NCBI GenBank assembly: GCA_016432725.1
Contig: JACJDG010000003.1
Location: 1,178,001-1,242,000 of the forward strand
Direction of reading: 5' to 3'
DNA: 64,000 nucleotides
Source of the DNA: Streptomyces sp. DHE7-1
Lineage (GTDB): Bacteria; Actinomycetota; Actinomycetes; Streptomycetales; Streptomycetaceae
In this document: piece by piece, positions 26,100 to 35,486 of the stretch
Numbering within the stretch: position 1 is the stretch's first letter
Layout: every line of letters starts with the position of its first letter
Notes under the pieces: model-generated
Seen by the model: the letters and a program-made list of their open reading frames with translations, nothing else
What the model was told of the DNA's origin: nothing
The model's database searches: none
Translations under genes and position numbers: made by a program

Positions 26100-27513
26100 A
26101 TGACGCGATCACTGCAGGCCGTGGCCTATCGGCGACCCTCCGCGCTGGAGTCCGCGGCGCACGGGCGCCGCCTCGGCCTGGAAACGTCCCGGGGCGCGAC
26201 GCCCACGGGCGCGGAGGACCATCCGCGGTTCTTCTCCGGTTTCCTGACCGCGCCTCAGGCCGCCGCGGCGGCGCTGCTGGCGGTGGCGGACGTGGCCGCG
26301 ACGCGCTACTACCAGCCGCAGTCGCCCGCCTCGCTGGACCCCGTGGTGACCGGCAGCGGGGACCGGCTGCGCTTCGAGTCCTTCTCGGGCTGCGGCGGGG
26401 TGTACGCCCGGCTGGACGTCCTCGCCCCGGCCTGGACGGCGGCGAGGTGGGGCACGGCACGACGAACGTCGACGTCAACGACCCGCTGCGACAGGCCCTG
26501 TCCCGGATCGGCTCGGACGATCCCATGCATCTGCGGGTCGGTCCGGAGGAGTTGGCGGTCACCACTACGGCCGGCCGCGTGATCGAGAAGAAGGTCCCGC
26601 TGCCCGACCGGTGGCTGCGGGGCTTCGCCGAGGCCCAGGTGATCGCGGCCGGGTTCGACCTGCGGGCGGAGCTCCCGGCCGGCGAGGCGGTGCGGTTCCT
26701 GCGCGGGCTGCCCGGCGCGGGCGGGGGCGGCGGCCGGCCGGCGGGCCGCGCTGGGTGGTGCCGGTGGGCCGCGGCCTCCGGCCGACGACCCGGCCGGTGC
26801 CGGGCGCCGTGTGCCTGCCGGGCCCGGAGCGGCTGACCGCGCTGCGGCGGGTGCTGCGGCACGCGACGGCCCTGCGGGTGTACGGACCCGCGGTCGGCAC
26901 CGCGGCGGGGGCGGCCGGTGCGGCCGCGTCCTGGGAGATCGTCCTGCCCGGCATGCGGCTCACGCTGACCCTGTCGCCGGACGCATCCCGCGGCTTCTCC
27001 GGCGACGGCGGCGTCCTGGACGCGCTCGCGACCGAGGAGGCCGCGGGGGACGCCGAGCTGATCTCGGTCCTGCTGGCGTGGGAGCCCCGCATCGACGTGG
27101 CCGACCTCGTGGCGGCCTCGGGTCTCGCACCCGGCAGGGTGCGCGCCGCCCTGGTCCGCCTCGGCACCTCGGGCCGCGTCGGCTACGACACGGCGGAGGC
27201 CGCCTACTTCCACCGGGAGCTGCCCTACGACGCCGGGCGCGTCGAACGGCACAACCCACGGCTGCGCTCGGCGCGGGCGCTGGTGGCGGCCGGCGCGGTG
27301 ACCCGGGACGGCACCGTGGCCACGGTGACCGCCGAGGACGGGCACGCGCACCGCGTGCGGGACGAGGCGGGGGTGCTCAGCTGCAGCTGCCTGTGGTGGG
27401 CGAAGTACCGGGGCGGGCGCGGACCGTGCAAGCACGCCCTGGCTGTGCGGATGGTGCGGCGGGGCGCCGCGGTGGAGCCGGCCCCGGCGGGAATCGACGG
27501 GGGTGTGCGATGA
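26100..27513 (+). CDS. SWIM zinc-finger protein (two apparent frame breaks)
   Basis: About 471 aa after bridging. The C-terminal SWIM motif is clear: C-x-C in VLSCSCLWWAKY and C-x-H in GPCKHALAV, the zinc ligands of this DNA- or protein-binding finger. The N-terminal part (FSGFLTAPQAAAAALLAVA ... YYQPQSPASLDPVVTGSGD) matches a conserved family of bacterial SWIM proteins. Breaks at 26425-26428 (CCCC to CCCCC gives LAPGLDGGEVGHGTTN) and within 26723-26744 (one G more gives PRWVVPVGRGL). Its stop overlaps the start of the large downstream gene (ATGA), so the two are translationally coupled. Function unknown. Confidence 0.87.
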
Positions 27514-30206
27514 GTGCGCTGATGGAGGCGGTACGGGCCGGGAACACGGCGGAGACGCTGCGCGTGGTGCGGGGCATGACGGACGCCGAGCGTCGCGCGT
27601 GCCTGCCCGGACTGAAGGCGCTGCGCGCGGAGTTGCGTGAGTTCTCTCCGTGGGACAGCCGCTCGGAGGGGGTCCGCCCGGCTCTGCACCTGGCCGGGGC
27701 CGCCTGCCACACGGGCGCCGCCGCGGCCGCCGCCTGGATCGGGGCCGGCGACATGCGTTGGCAGCACGCGCCCACCGACGCACTGTTGGGCGCCCTGGAG
27801 ACCCGGGGCGCCGGCTGGCTGGCCGATGTCGCGCACCGGCTGGCGCGGCGTCCCGTGTCGGCGGACGTGCCGTACGAGCTGATGGCAGGGCTGGTGAGCC
27901 GGTCGGGGTGCGAGGTGCCGGCGACGGACGCCTACGTGACCGGCTGGGTCCGGCACATCGGCGGCGGCCGGCGCGGAGGCCGGGTCCTCGACAGCCTGCG
28001 TCGCGAACCGAACCTCGCCCCGCTGGTCGCCGGTCTCTTCGCCCTCACGGATCTGACCGGGATCCGCTGGCTGCTCGGCGACGGGCCGGACTCCTGGCCG
28101 AGCGCGCTCGCGGCGCTGGCCCGGGAGGGACTGCTGGACCGCGCGCTCCTCCTCGACGCCTGTGTGTCCCGGCTGCTGCGCGGCGCCGGCGGCACCGACC
28201 ACCGGATCCTGCTGCCGGTCCTGGCCGGGCTGGGGCTCACCCGGGAGGAGGAGCGGGCCCGGATCGCCGACTGGACGGCGCTCGCGCGTGACGCGGCCTC
28301 CCCCGTCGCCGCGCACGCGCAGACGGTCCTCGGCGCGCTGGCGCTGGACGGCGGGCTGACCGTGCGCCAGCTCGCCGAAGCCTCCGAGGGGCTGCTGTTC
28401 CGGGTCGAGAGGAAGCTGGTCCGCGCCCAGCTCGTGCTGCTCGGCAAGGTCCTCACGCGTGACCCGGGCGCCGTGGCGGAGCTGCTGCCCGTCGTGGCGC
28501 GGACCTTCGGCCACGAGGACGTCCAGATGCAGGAACGGGCGCTCAAACTGGTCGAACGGCACCTGGGGAAGCTGGACGGACAAGAGGCGCGGGACGAACT
28601 CTGCTCCGCCGCCGATCAGTTGACGCCGGCGTTGCGCACCCGGGCGGCGGCCCTGCTGGACATCGCGGTGGAGCCGCGGGCGACGTACGAGGAGGTGCTG
28701 CCGCCCGTGCCCGAGCCGGCCAGGCTCGCACCCGCGCCGGAGACGGCCGAGGAACTGGCCGAGGAGCTGGGCGCGCTGCTCGCCTCGGGCGGGGACGTCG
28801 CCACGTTCGAGCGGGCCCTGGACGGCCTGGCACGTCACGCGTACCGGGACCCGGACGCTCTGCGCGAGGCCCTCGTGCCGGTGGTCTCGCAGCGCTGGTG
28901 GGCCGCCGCGAACCGGCAGGGCGTGGACCACCTGCCCGTCGACACCCGCTTCGGCCACAGCAACGCCCGGGAGGGCCTCGATCTGCTCCTCGCGGTCCTG
29001 CACGACCGGGTCCGCACCTCCGACCTCCTCAATGCCGTGAGACGTCCGCCGAGCGCGCACGGCTGCGCGCACAGCGGTCTCGCCCGGGTCTTCGACGCCC
29101 GGCTGCACGCGCTGGCCCACCGTCTGCGCGCGGAGCCGCTTCCGCTGCTGCTCGCCACGCCCACCTGGAGCACGGGGCTGCTGGAGCCCGGCGAGCTGGT
29201 GGACCGCCTCGCCGAGTACCGGCGTCTGGACGCGCGGGTGTGCCCGACCGACTTCGGCCAGGCCTTGCTGCGGGTGCGCAGGGACGACGAGGCGGCGGCC
29301 CGGGAGGCGGCGGTCCGGGCGAGGACGCTGGGGACCCGGGAGGGTGCCCGGCTCGCCCGCTGGCTGGGCGCCGGCACCGAGTCCTCCGCGACGCGGCTCG
29401 CCCACTGGCTGCGTACCGGCGCCACCGCCCCGGAGGCGGCCGGCCGGCGGACCAGGGGTCCGAAGATCCTGGTGGAGACGGCCGAAGTCCCCGAGCTGCG
29501 GCGGGGTTTCCCGCCGGAGTTCCAGTGGCTCGCCCGTCCGGTGTCCGCGTTCACCGAGCGACACCACTGCCACCACTGGGACGACTCGATACGCCCGCAC
29601 TGGCTCGCCGTGCTGCCGGAGCGGCGCGAGCTGGTCGCGGCGCGGCTGCTGCCCGACCTCGCGGCCACGGCGGTGGAGGACGGCCGGGGCGCGAGCGTGC
29701 TGCCGCTGCTCGCCGAGGCGGACGGCGAGGCCGGCGACGCCGTGCACCTGTGCGTGGCGTACGGGCTCGGCGCACGGCATCAGGAGGACCGGCTGGCCGC
29801 GGTGGACGCCCTGCTGGCGCTGGCCGCACGGGGACAGCTCGACACGGTCCGGCTGGGCACGGATCTGGGCGAACTGGTGGGGAGCGGAGCCGTGAAGGCG
29901 CGGCGGCTGGCCGACTCGGCGCGGACGGCGGCGTCGACGGGCGCCGACGCGACGACATGGCGGATGCTCCGGCACGCCCTGCCCGTTCCGCTGGCCGGAC
30001 TCGCGTCTGCGCGCCCCGAGGCGGCCGCCGTGGCGGCGCGGGGCCTCGGGGACCTGCTGGCGGTGGCGGCGGAGTGCGCCGAGCGGTCCGGGGCGGGCGG
30101 GGAGCTGCCGCATCTGGCGGAGACCGCCGCCCGCGGCGGCTCCTCCCGTCTCGTCACGGAGGCGCGGCGGCTGCGGGACGCCCTGGCCGTGGCAGCGGCC
30201 GCCTGA
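27510..30206 (+). CDS. Large helical-repeat protein, DUF6493-like, coupled to the SWIM protein
   Basis: 898 aa, no membrane segment or signal peptide. Almost entirely helical, with repeated Ala/Leu/Arg-rich pairs of helices that look like HEAT/armadillo repeats (for example QMQERALKLVERHLGKLD and AAECAERSGAGGELPHLAET). A conserved central part contains LFALTDLTGIRWLLGDGPDS and a C-terminal part contains RRGFPPEFQWLARPVSAF and HHCHHWDD, a His/Cys-rich spot that might bind metal. I assign DUF6493 from memory with moderate certainty. ATGA overlap with the SWIM gene shows they act together. No enzymatic motif is visible; a scaffold for the SWIM protein is my inference. Confidence 0.8.
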   Translation: MSALMEAVRAGNTAETLRVVRGMTDAERRACLPGLKALRAELREFSPWDSRSEGVRPALHLAGAACHTGAAAAAAWIGAGDMRWQHAPTDALLGALETRGAGWLADVAHRLARRPVSADVPYELMAGLVSRSGCEVPATDAYVTGWVRHIGGGRRGGRVLDSLRREPNLAPLVAGLFALTDLTGIRWLLGDGPDSWPSALAALAREGLLDRALLLDACVSRLLRGAGGTDHRILLPVLAGLGLTREEERARIADWTALARDAASPVAAHAQTVLGALALDGGLTVRQLAEASEGLLFRVERKLVRAQLVLLGKVLTRDPGAVAELLPVVARTFGHEDVQMQERALKLVERHLGKLDGQEARDELCSAADQLTPALRTRAAALLDIAVEPRATYEEVLPPVPEPARLAPAPETAEELAEELGALLASGGDVATFERALDGLARHAYRDPDALREALVPVVSQRWWAAANRQGVDHLPVDTRFGHSNAREGLDLLLAVLHDRVRTSDLLNAVRRPPSAHGCAHSGLARVFDARLHALAHRLRAEPLPLLLATPTWSTGLLEPGELVDRLAEYRRLDARVCPTDFGQALLRVRRDDEAAAREAAVRARTLGTREGARLARWLGAGTESSATRLAHWLRTGATAPEAAGRRTRGPKILVETAEVPELRRGFPPEFQWLARPVSAFTERHHCHHWDDSIRPHWLAVLPERRELVAARLLPDLAATAVEDGRGASVLPLLAEADGEAGDAVHLCVAYGLGARHQEDRLAAVDALLALAARGQLDTVRLGTDLGELVGSGAVKARRLADSARTAASTGADATTWRMLRHALPVPLAGLASARPEAAAVAARGLGDLLAVAAECAERSGAGGELPHLAETAARGGSSRLVTEARRLRDALAVAAAA

Positions 30207-30276
30207 GCCGGCCGCAGTACTGGAAAGTCCAACAAAAAGGACGGAAGCATGCTTTACCCATCGGTCACACATCGTT

Positions 30277-30286
30277 CGTGATCACG
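30277..30286. promoter_or_regulatory. Palindrome in the promoter region of the ACT-GNAT gene
   Basis: CGTGATCACG is a perfect 10-base palindrome, 27 bases before the ATG at 30313. The surrounding gap (30207-30312) is unusually A/T-rich. Upstream GTCC-N8-GGAC (near 30229-30244, spacer mostly A) could close off the previous gene. The palindrome shares GTGATCAC with 58114-58121; the word also occurs by chance in coding DNA, so a common regulator is not claimed. Confidence 0.35.
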
Positions 30287-30312
30287 CAACACCGTTCCTT
30301 CACAGTGGCTGC

Positions 30313-31761
30313 ATGACTTCAGATATGTCTCGAGTGACCCGGACGAAGCACGGCCGGCCCGTGCACCACTGGCGGCGGGACCTCGTCGAACTCGCCGCCC
30401 TGTTCACCGCGGTGGCGGTGGCGGACGGGGTGGCCAACCTGGTCGGACACGGCCCCGACGGTCCCGCGCTGCTGGTGATCTCGGCGGTCGTGCTGGCCGC
30501 GACGGCGGGCTTCCACACCTGGTGGGCACGCCGCCACGGGCACGCGCCGCCGAACGGGGATACCGGTGCCCGGCCGGCCGCCGAGGTGCGGCCGGCCGGG
30601 CCCTCGCAGGACCGGGACGCGTCGGCACCGGACACGGCCCGGGCGAGCACGCTGTGGCGGATGCGGACCACCGTGCGGGACGAACCCGGCTCGCTGGCCG
30701 CGCTGTGCACGGCGCTGGCCGGACAGCGTGTCGACATCCTGAGCCTGCAGACCCACCCGCTGGCCGAGGGCACCGTGGACGAGTTCCTGCTGCGGGCGCC
30801 CGAGGCGCTCGCCGCGACCGAGCTCACCCGGACGGTGTCGCTGGCCGGCGGCACGTCCACCTGGATCGAGCGGGCGGACGCCCACGATCTGGTGGACGCC
30901 CCGACCCGGGTCCTGGCCCTCGCGGCGCGCACCGCGCTGGACACCGCGGAACTTCCGCTGGCCCTCAGGCAGTTGCTCGGCCGCTGCACCATCCGTTCGC
31001 TGCCCGCCAGGCCCTTCGGCGGGGGCCGCGGGCCGGAGCCGGTGCCCGAGGAGGGGGTTCTGGAGGACACCGTCATGCGGCTGCGGGCCCCCGAGGGCGG
31101 TGTACTCACCGTGGAGCGGGCGTATCTGCCGTTCACCCCGGCCGAGTTCGCGCGGGCCAGGGCGCTGGTGGAGCTGGACAGCCGGCTCGGTCCGCGGATT
31201 CCGGACGGCCACGACGTGCTGACGCTGCCCGAGGGCGCCGACATCACCGTGCGCCGGGTGGACACCGGCGATCTCGCGGCGGCCAGGGCCATGCACGAGC
31301 GGTGCTCACGGCGCACCCTGGGCCTGCGCTACCACGGGCCGGCCGGGGACACCGACCGCTATCTGAACCACCTGCTCAGTCCCCGTTTCGGCCGGACGCT
31401 GGCCGCGCAGACCGCCTCCGGGCGCGTCGTGGGCCTCGGCCACCTGCTGTGGGACGGCGACGAGACCGAGGTCGCGCTGCTGGTCGAGGACGCCTGGCAG
31501 CGGCGCGGCATCGGCGCCGAACTGCTCGGCCGCCTGGTGGCGATGGCCGCGGAGGCCGGCTGCGAGAGCGTGTACGCCGTGACGCAGGCCTCCAACACCG
31601 GGATGGTCGCGGCGATGCGCGGCCTCGGGCTGCCCCTGGACTACCAGATCGAGGAGGGCACCCTGGTGGTCACGGCACGGCTCGGCCCAGCCGCCGTCGC
31701 GGCCCGGACGTCGCACGAGGGCCGCGGGGAGCGGCTCGGCGAGGCGGCCCGCCGCGACTGA
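30313..31761 (+). CDS. Membrane-anchored ACT-domain GNAT acetyltransferase
   Basis: 482 aa with an uncommon layout: two membrane segments near 24-44 and 51-71, a charged linker, an ACT domain at about 117-180 (RTTVRDEPGSLAALCTALAG, VDILSLQTHPL), a linker, and a C-terminal GNAT domain (from about 300; motif A in LLVEDAWQRRGIGAELLG). Soluble actinobacterial ACT-GNAT enzymes are protein lysine acetyltransferases controlled by amino acids binding to the ACT domain (family knowledge); here the membrane anchor is added. Second in-frame start at 30325 is possible. Followed by a terminator hairpin. Acetylation target unknown. Confidence 0.85.
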   Translation: MTSDMSRVTRTKHGRPVHHWRRDLVELAALFTAVAVADGVANLVGHGPDGPALLVISAVVLAATAGFHTWWARRHGHAPPNGDTGARPAAEVRPAGPSQDRDASAPDTARASTLWRMRTTVRDEPGSLAALCTALAGQRVDILSLQTHPLAEGTVDEFLLRAPEALAATELTRTVSLAGGTSTWIERADAHDLVDAPTRVLALAARTALDTAELPLALRQLLGRCTIRSLPARPFGGGRGPEPVPEEGVLEDTVMRLRAPEGGVLTVERAYLPFTPAEFARARALVELDSRLGPRIPDGHDVLTLPEGADITVRRVDTGDLAAARAMHERCSRRTLGLRYHGPAGDTDRYLNHLLSPRFGRTLAAQTASGRVVGLGHLLWDGDETEVALLVEDAWQRRGIGAELLGRLVAMAAEAGCESVYAVTQASNTGMVAAMRGLGLPLDYQIEEGTLVVTARLGPAAVAARTSHEGRGERLGEAARRD

Positions 31762-31775
31762 GGCCGCGGCGGGAA

Positions 31776-31806
31776 CGGCGGCCCGGACCCCCGTCCCGGG
31801 CCGCCG
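31776..31806. terminator. 11-bp hairpin between convergent genes
   Basis: CGGCGGCCCGG (31776-31786) pairs perfectly with CCGGGCCGCCG (31796-31806), loop 9 bases. It lies between the ACT-GNAT gene and the convergent PLP-enzyme gene and can serve both. Confidence 0.75.
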
Positions 31807-31824
31807 CCGTCGGTGCGAGCCCGT

Positions 31825-33042
31825 TCAGACCACGGTCTCCTGGAGGGGGACGGCGTCCCGCAGCGGGACCGGCGTGCGGGCCCGCTCCCCCAGCGCCTGA
31901 TCCAGGTCCGCCCACAGGTCGTCGACGTCCTCCAGGCCCACGGACATCCGCAGCAGCCGGTCACTGACCCCGGCGCCGCGCCGGTCGTCGGCGTCGACGA
32001 TGCGGTGGCTGATGGACGCGGGGTGCTGGATGAGGCTGTCGACGCTGCCGAGGCTGACCGCCGGAGTGATCAGGCCGACCCGGGCGATCACCTCGTGCGG
32101 GTCGCCGTGCACCTCGAAGGCGACCATCGCGCCGCCCAGCTTCGGGTAGTGGACGCGGGCCACCCGCGGGTCGGCGGCGAGCCGGCCGGCCAGTTCGGCG
32201 GCGCTCGCGGAGGCGGCCCGGACCCGGACCGGCAGCGTGGACAGGCCCCGCAGCAGCAGGTAGCCCGCCAGCGGATGCAGGACACCGCCCGTGGCGAAAC
32301 GTATCTGCCGGAGCTGTCCGGCGAACTCCTCGTCGCAGGCCACCACACCGGCCAGGACGTCGCCGTGGCCGCCGAGGTACTTGGTGGCGCTGTGCAGCAC
32401 CAGGCGTGCGCCGTGTTCGGCGGGACGCTGCAGCACCGGTGTGGCGAAGGTGTTGTCGGCGAGCAGCGGGACCGAGCCGCAGGAGTGGGCGACGGCCCGC
32501 AGGTCGACCTCGGCGAGGGTCGGGTTGGCCGGTGACTCGACCATCACCAGACCGGTGTCGGGGCGCAGCGCGTCGGCGATCCCGGCCGGGTCGGTCCAGG
32601 TGACCTCGGTGCCCAGGAGCCCGGCGGTCAGCAGGTGGTCGCTGCAGCCGTACAGCGGGCGTACCGCGACCACATGGCGCAGGCCCGTCGCGGACCGCGC
32701 GAGAAGGACCGCGCTGAGCGCGGCCATGCCGCTGGCGAAGGCGACGGCGGACTCGGTGCCCTCCAGCCGGGCGAGGGCGGTCTCGAAGCGGGCCACGGTC
32801 GGGTTGCCGAGGCGGCCGTAGATCGGCGGGCCCTCGGGGTCGGCGCCGTCGGTGGCGAAGGCGTCGATGCGGGCGGCCTCGCCGCGGCTGTCGAACGAGG
32901 GGTAGGTGGTGGACAGGTCGATCGGCGGGGCGTGCAGCCCCTGGCGGGCGAGATCGTCGCGGCCGGCGTGCACGGCCTCGGTGGCCAGTGCTCTCGATGC
33001 GGTGCGTACGTCGTCGTAGGCACCCGTGCTCGCTGTGTCCAT
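31825..33042 (-). CDS. Cys/Met metabolism PLP-dependent enzyme (cystathionine gamma-synthase/lyase type)
   Basis: 405 aa. Family signature around the PLP lysine reads LVLHSATKYLGGHGDVLAG; other motifs are PPIYGRLGNPTVARFE, SGMAALSAVLLA, PLYGCSDHLL, VESPANPTL and DNTFATPVLQRP. These are cystathionine gamma-synthase, gamma-lyase or methionine gamma-lyase traits; the family cannot be split further by eye. The active-site YG of PLYGC followed by Cys favours gamma-lyase-like chemistry (CGL/MGL have Y-x-x-C/T), tentative. Start ATG 33042. Divergent from an Lrp/AsnC regulator with a 60-base gap, its probable controller. Confidence 0.88.
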   Translation of the reverse strand: MDTASTGAYDDVRTASRALATEAVHAGRDDLARQGLHAPPIDLSTTYPSFDSRGEAARIDAFATDGADPEGPPIYGRLGNPTVARFETALARLEGTESAVAFASGMAALSAVLLARSATGLRHVVAVRPLYGCSDHLLTAGLLGTEVTWTDPAGIADALRPDTGLVMVESPANPTLAEVDLRAVAHSCGSVPLLADNTFATPVLQRPAEHGARLVLHSATKYLGGHGDVLAGVVACDEEFAGQLRQIRFATGGVLHPLAGYLLLRGLSTLPVRVRAASASAAELAGRLAADPRVARVHYPKLGGAMVAFEVHGDPHEVIARVGLITPAVSLGSVDSLIQHPASISHRIVDADDRRGAGVSDRLLRMSVGLEDVDDLWADLDQALGERARTPVPLRDAVPLQETVV

Positions 33043-33090
33043 GGGCGGAAGGTTGAACACCGGACGGGCCCTGGGAGTGAGACACCGTGC

Positions 33091-33096
33091 TACGTT
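33091..33096 (+). promoter_or_regulatory. -10 element of the first Lrp/AsnC gene (leaderless)
   Basis: TACGTT lies 6 bases before the ATG at 33103, so transcription would begin at the start codon. No ribosome site is visible. The 60-base divergent gap also has to hold the promoter of the PLP-enzyme gene, so regulator binding here would affect both. Confidence 0.5.
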
Positions 33097-33102
33097 CGGC
33101 AC

Positions 33103-33594
33103 ATGGCCGAATCCGTCGCACTGGATCCGGTGGATCTTCATCTGCTGCGGCTGCTGCAGAACGACGCCCGGACCACCTACCGCGATCTCGCCGCCCAGAT
33201 CGGGGTGGCTCCGTCGACATGTCTGGACCGGGTGACCCGGCTGCGCCGCGCGGGCGTGATCCTCGGCCACCAGCTCCGGCTCGACCCGGCCAGGCTGGGG
33301 CGCGGCCTGGAGGCGCTGCTGCTGGTGCAGGTGCGGCCGCACCGCCGGGAGCTGGTGGGACCGTTCGTGGAACGGATCCGCGCGCTGCCCGAGTCGCGGA
33401 CGGTGTTCCATCTGACCGGCCCCGACGACTACCTGGTGCACGTGGCCGTGGCGGACATGGCCGATCTGCAGCGGCTGGTGCTGGACGGGTTCACCGCGCG
33501 GCGGGAGGTGGCCCGGGTGGAGACCCGGCTGATCTTCCAGCAGTGGGACTGCGGGCCCCTTCTGCCCCCGGCTGAATCCGGGATACATGGGTGA
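33103..33594 (+). CDS. Lrp/AsnC-family transcriptional regulator
   Basis: 163 aa. N-terminal AsnC-type HTH (LDPVDLHLLRLLQNDARTTY, LAAQIGVAPSTCLDRVTRLR) and RAM ligand domain (about 75-145, VFHLTGPDDYLVHVAVADM). Such proteins bind amino acids and form octamers. Divergent from a trans-sulfuration-type enzyme: the same arrangement as many Lrp/target pairs, so it probably senses a sulfur or branched-chain amino acid and controls that gene (inference). Intact, standard length. Confidence 0.9.
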   Translation: MAESVALDPVDLHLLRLLQNDARTTYRDLAAQIGVAPSTCLDRVTRLRRAGVILGHQLRLDPARLGRGLEALLLVQVRPHRRELVGPFVERIRALPESRTVFHLTGPDDYLVHVAVADMADLQRLVLDGFTARREVARVETRLIFQQWDCGPLLPPAESGIHG

Positions 33595-33626
33595 CGCAGA
33601 CACTGTCCGCGTATGAGGATGGCGCC

Positions 33627-35318
33627 ATGTCTGAGACCCAGATCCCGCTGCCCCGTCAGGTCGCCGACGCATACGTGGACGACCTCATCGCCCTCGACCC
33701 GGTCACCGGTACCTACCTCGGTGTGAAGGAGAGTTCGACCAGGCTGCCCGACTTCTCCCCGGCCGGCCAGGAGGCCCTGGCGGAGCTGATGCGGACGACG
33801 CTCGCGCGGCTCGACGAGGCCGAGCGGCGGCCCGGTGCGGACAGTGACGTGGAGCGTCGCTGCGGCCGGCTGCTGCGGGAGCGGCTGACCGCCGAACTGG
33901 CCGTGCACGAGGCCGACGAACACCTGCGCGCCGTCGGCAACATGAGCACACCGGGGCACTCGGTGCGGGACGTGTTCACGGTGATGCCGGCGCAGACCGA
34001 GGAGGACTGGGCGGCGATCGCGCAGCGGCTGCGCGCGGTGCCGGCCGCGGTCGCGGGCTACCGGGAGTCCCTGGAGCTGGGTCTGGAGCGCAAGCTGTAC
34101 GCGGCGCCCCGGCCGACCGCGACGTACATCGGGCAGCTCTCGGAGTGGACGGACACCGACGGCAAGGGACGCGGCTGGTACGAGGACTTCGCCGCGGCCG
34201 GGCCGGACGCGCTGCGCGCGGAACTGGACGAGGCGGCCCGCACGGCGACGGCCGCGCTGGCCGGGCTGCGGGACTGGATGCGCGACGTGTACGCGCCGGC
34301 CGTCGAGGGCGCCCCGAACACGGTGGGCCGCGAGCGGTACGCCCGCTGGGCCCGCTACTTCAACGGCACCGACCTGGACCTGGACGAGGCGTACGCGTAC
34401 GGCTGGTCGGAGTTCCACCGCATCCTCGGCGAGATGAAGCTGGAGGCGGAGAAGATCCTGCCCGGCGCCGCGACGCCTTGGGTGGCGCTGGCGCACCTGG
34501 ACGAACACGGCCGGCACATCGAGGGCGTCGACGAGGTCCGCGACTGGCTGCAGGGCCTGATGGACCGGGCCATCGCGGACCTGGACGGCACGCACTTCGA
34601 ACTCGCCGACCGGGTCCGGAAGGTGGAGTCGCACATCGCCCCGCCCGGCGGCGCCGCGGCCCCGTACTACACCGCGCCGTCGGAGGACTTCTCGCGTCCG
34701 GGCCGCACCTGGCTGCCGACCATGGGCCTGACCCGGTTCCCGGTGTACGACCTGGTCTCGACCTGGTACCACGAGGGCGTGCCCGGGCACCATCTGCAGC
34801 TCGCGCAGTGGGCGCACGTGGCGAAGGACCTCTCCCGCTACCAGGCCACGGTCGGCGGGGTCAGCGCCAACGCGGAGGGCTGGGCGCTGTACGCGGAGCG
34901 GCTGATGGACGAACTGGGCTATCTCACCGACCCCGAGGAGCGGCTCGGCTACCTCGACGCGCAGATGATGCGCGCGGCCCGGGTGATCGTCGACATCGGC
35001 ATGCACCTGAAACTGGAGATCCCGGCGGACTCGCCGTTCCATCCCGGAGAGCGGTGGACGCCGGAGCTGGCGCAGGAGTTCTTCGGCTCCCACAGCAGCC
35101 GTCCGGCGGACTTCGTGGAGAGCGAGCTGACCCGGTACCTGACGATCCCGGGCCAGGCGATCGGTTACAAGCTCGGCGAGCGTGCGTGGCTGCTGGGCCG
35201 TGAGAACGCCCGCGCGCGGCACGGTGACGCGTTCGACCTGAAGGCCTGGCACATGGCCGCCCTGTCCCAGGGCTCCCTGGGCCTGGACGATCTGCTGGAC
35301 GAGCTCTCCCGGCTCTGA
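33627..35318 (+). CDS. DUF885-family putative metal-dependent hydrolase
   Basis: 563 aa, soluble. DUF885 proteins are distantly related to gluzincin peptidases; the family metal-site-like motif is seen in TWYHEGVPGHHLQLAQ, with a downstream EGWALYAE motif that supplies a further Glu. N-terminal DLIALDPVTGTYLGV and C-terminal GERAWLLGRENAR are also typical. ATG 33627 is preferred (GAGGATGG upstream); a GTG at 33591 would add 12 residues. Downstream of the Lrp gene by 32 bases and probably co-transcribed. Peptidase activity is predicted, not shown. Confidence 0.88.
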   Translation: MSETQIPLPRQVADAYVDDLIALDPVTGTYLGVKESSTRLPDFSPAGQEALAELMRTTLARLDEAERRPGADSDVERRCGRLLRERLTAELAVHEADEHLRAVGNMSTPGHSVRDVFTVMPAQTEEDWAAIAQRLRAVPAAVAGYRESLELGLERKLYAAPRPTATYIGQLSEWTDTDGKGRGWYEDFAAAGPDALRAELDEAARTATAALAGLRDWMRDVYAPAVEGAPNTVGRERYARWARYFNGTDLDLDEAYAYGWSEFHRILGEMKLEAEKILPGAATPWVALAHLDEHGRHIEGVDEVRDWLQGLMDRAIADLDGTHFELADRVRKVESHIAPPGGAAAPYYTAPSEDFSRPGRTWLPTMGLTRFPVYDLVSTWYHEGVPGHHLQLAQWAHVAKDLSRYQATVGGVSANAEGWALYAERLMDELGYLTDPEERLGYLDAQMMRAARVIVDIGMHLKLEIPADSPFHPGERWTPELAQEFFGSHSSRPADFVESELTRYLTIPGQAIGYKLGERAWLLGRENARARHGDAFDLKAWHMAALSQGSLGLDDLLDELSRL

Positions 35319-35350
35319 CCCGCACCCGTCTCCCGCCCGGAGCCCCCTTT

Positions 35351-35380
35351 GGTGCCCGCCGGTTCCGGTCCGCGGGCACC
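35351..35380 (+). terminator. Hairpin after the DUF885 gene
   Basis: GGTGCCCGC (35351-35359) pairs perfectly with GCGGGCACC (35372-35380), loop 12 bases, 33 bases after the DUF885 stop and just after a short run of Ts. Confidence 0.65.
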
Positions 35381-35486
35381 GGTCACGTCCCGTGCGGCCG
35401 CTCGGCCGTACGGACGTCCCCGGTGGCGTGGACCGGGACGAGGCCGCTTGCTGGTGCCCGGGCTGTGCGACGGGAGGCGGGCCGGC

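Noticed and set aside
27225..30272. A 1015-codon minus-strand reading frame opposite the DUF6493-like gene
   Set aside because: It is a shadow of the real gene: its codon use lacks the G/C third-position pattern and its text is Arg/Pro/His-rich with no recognisable domain.
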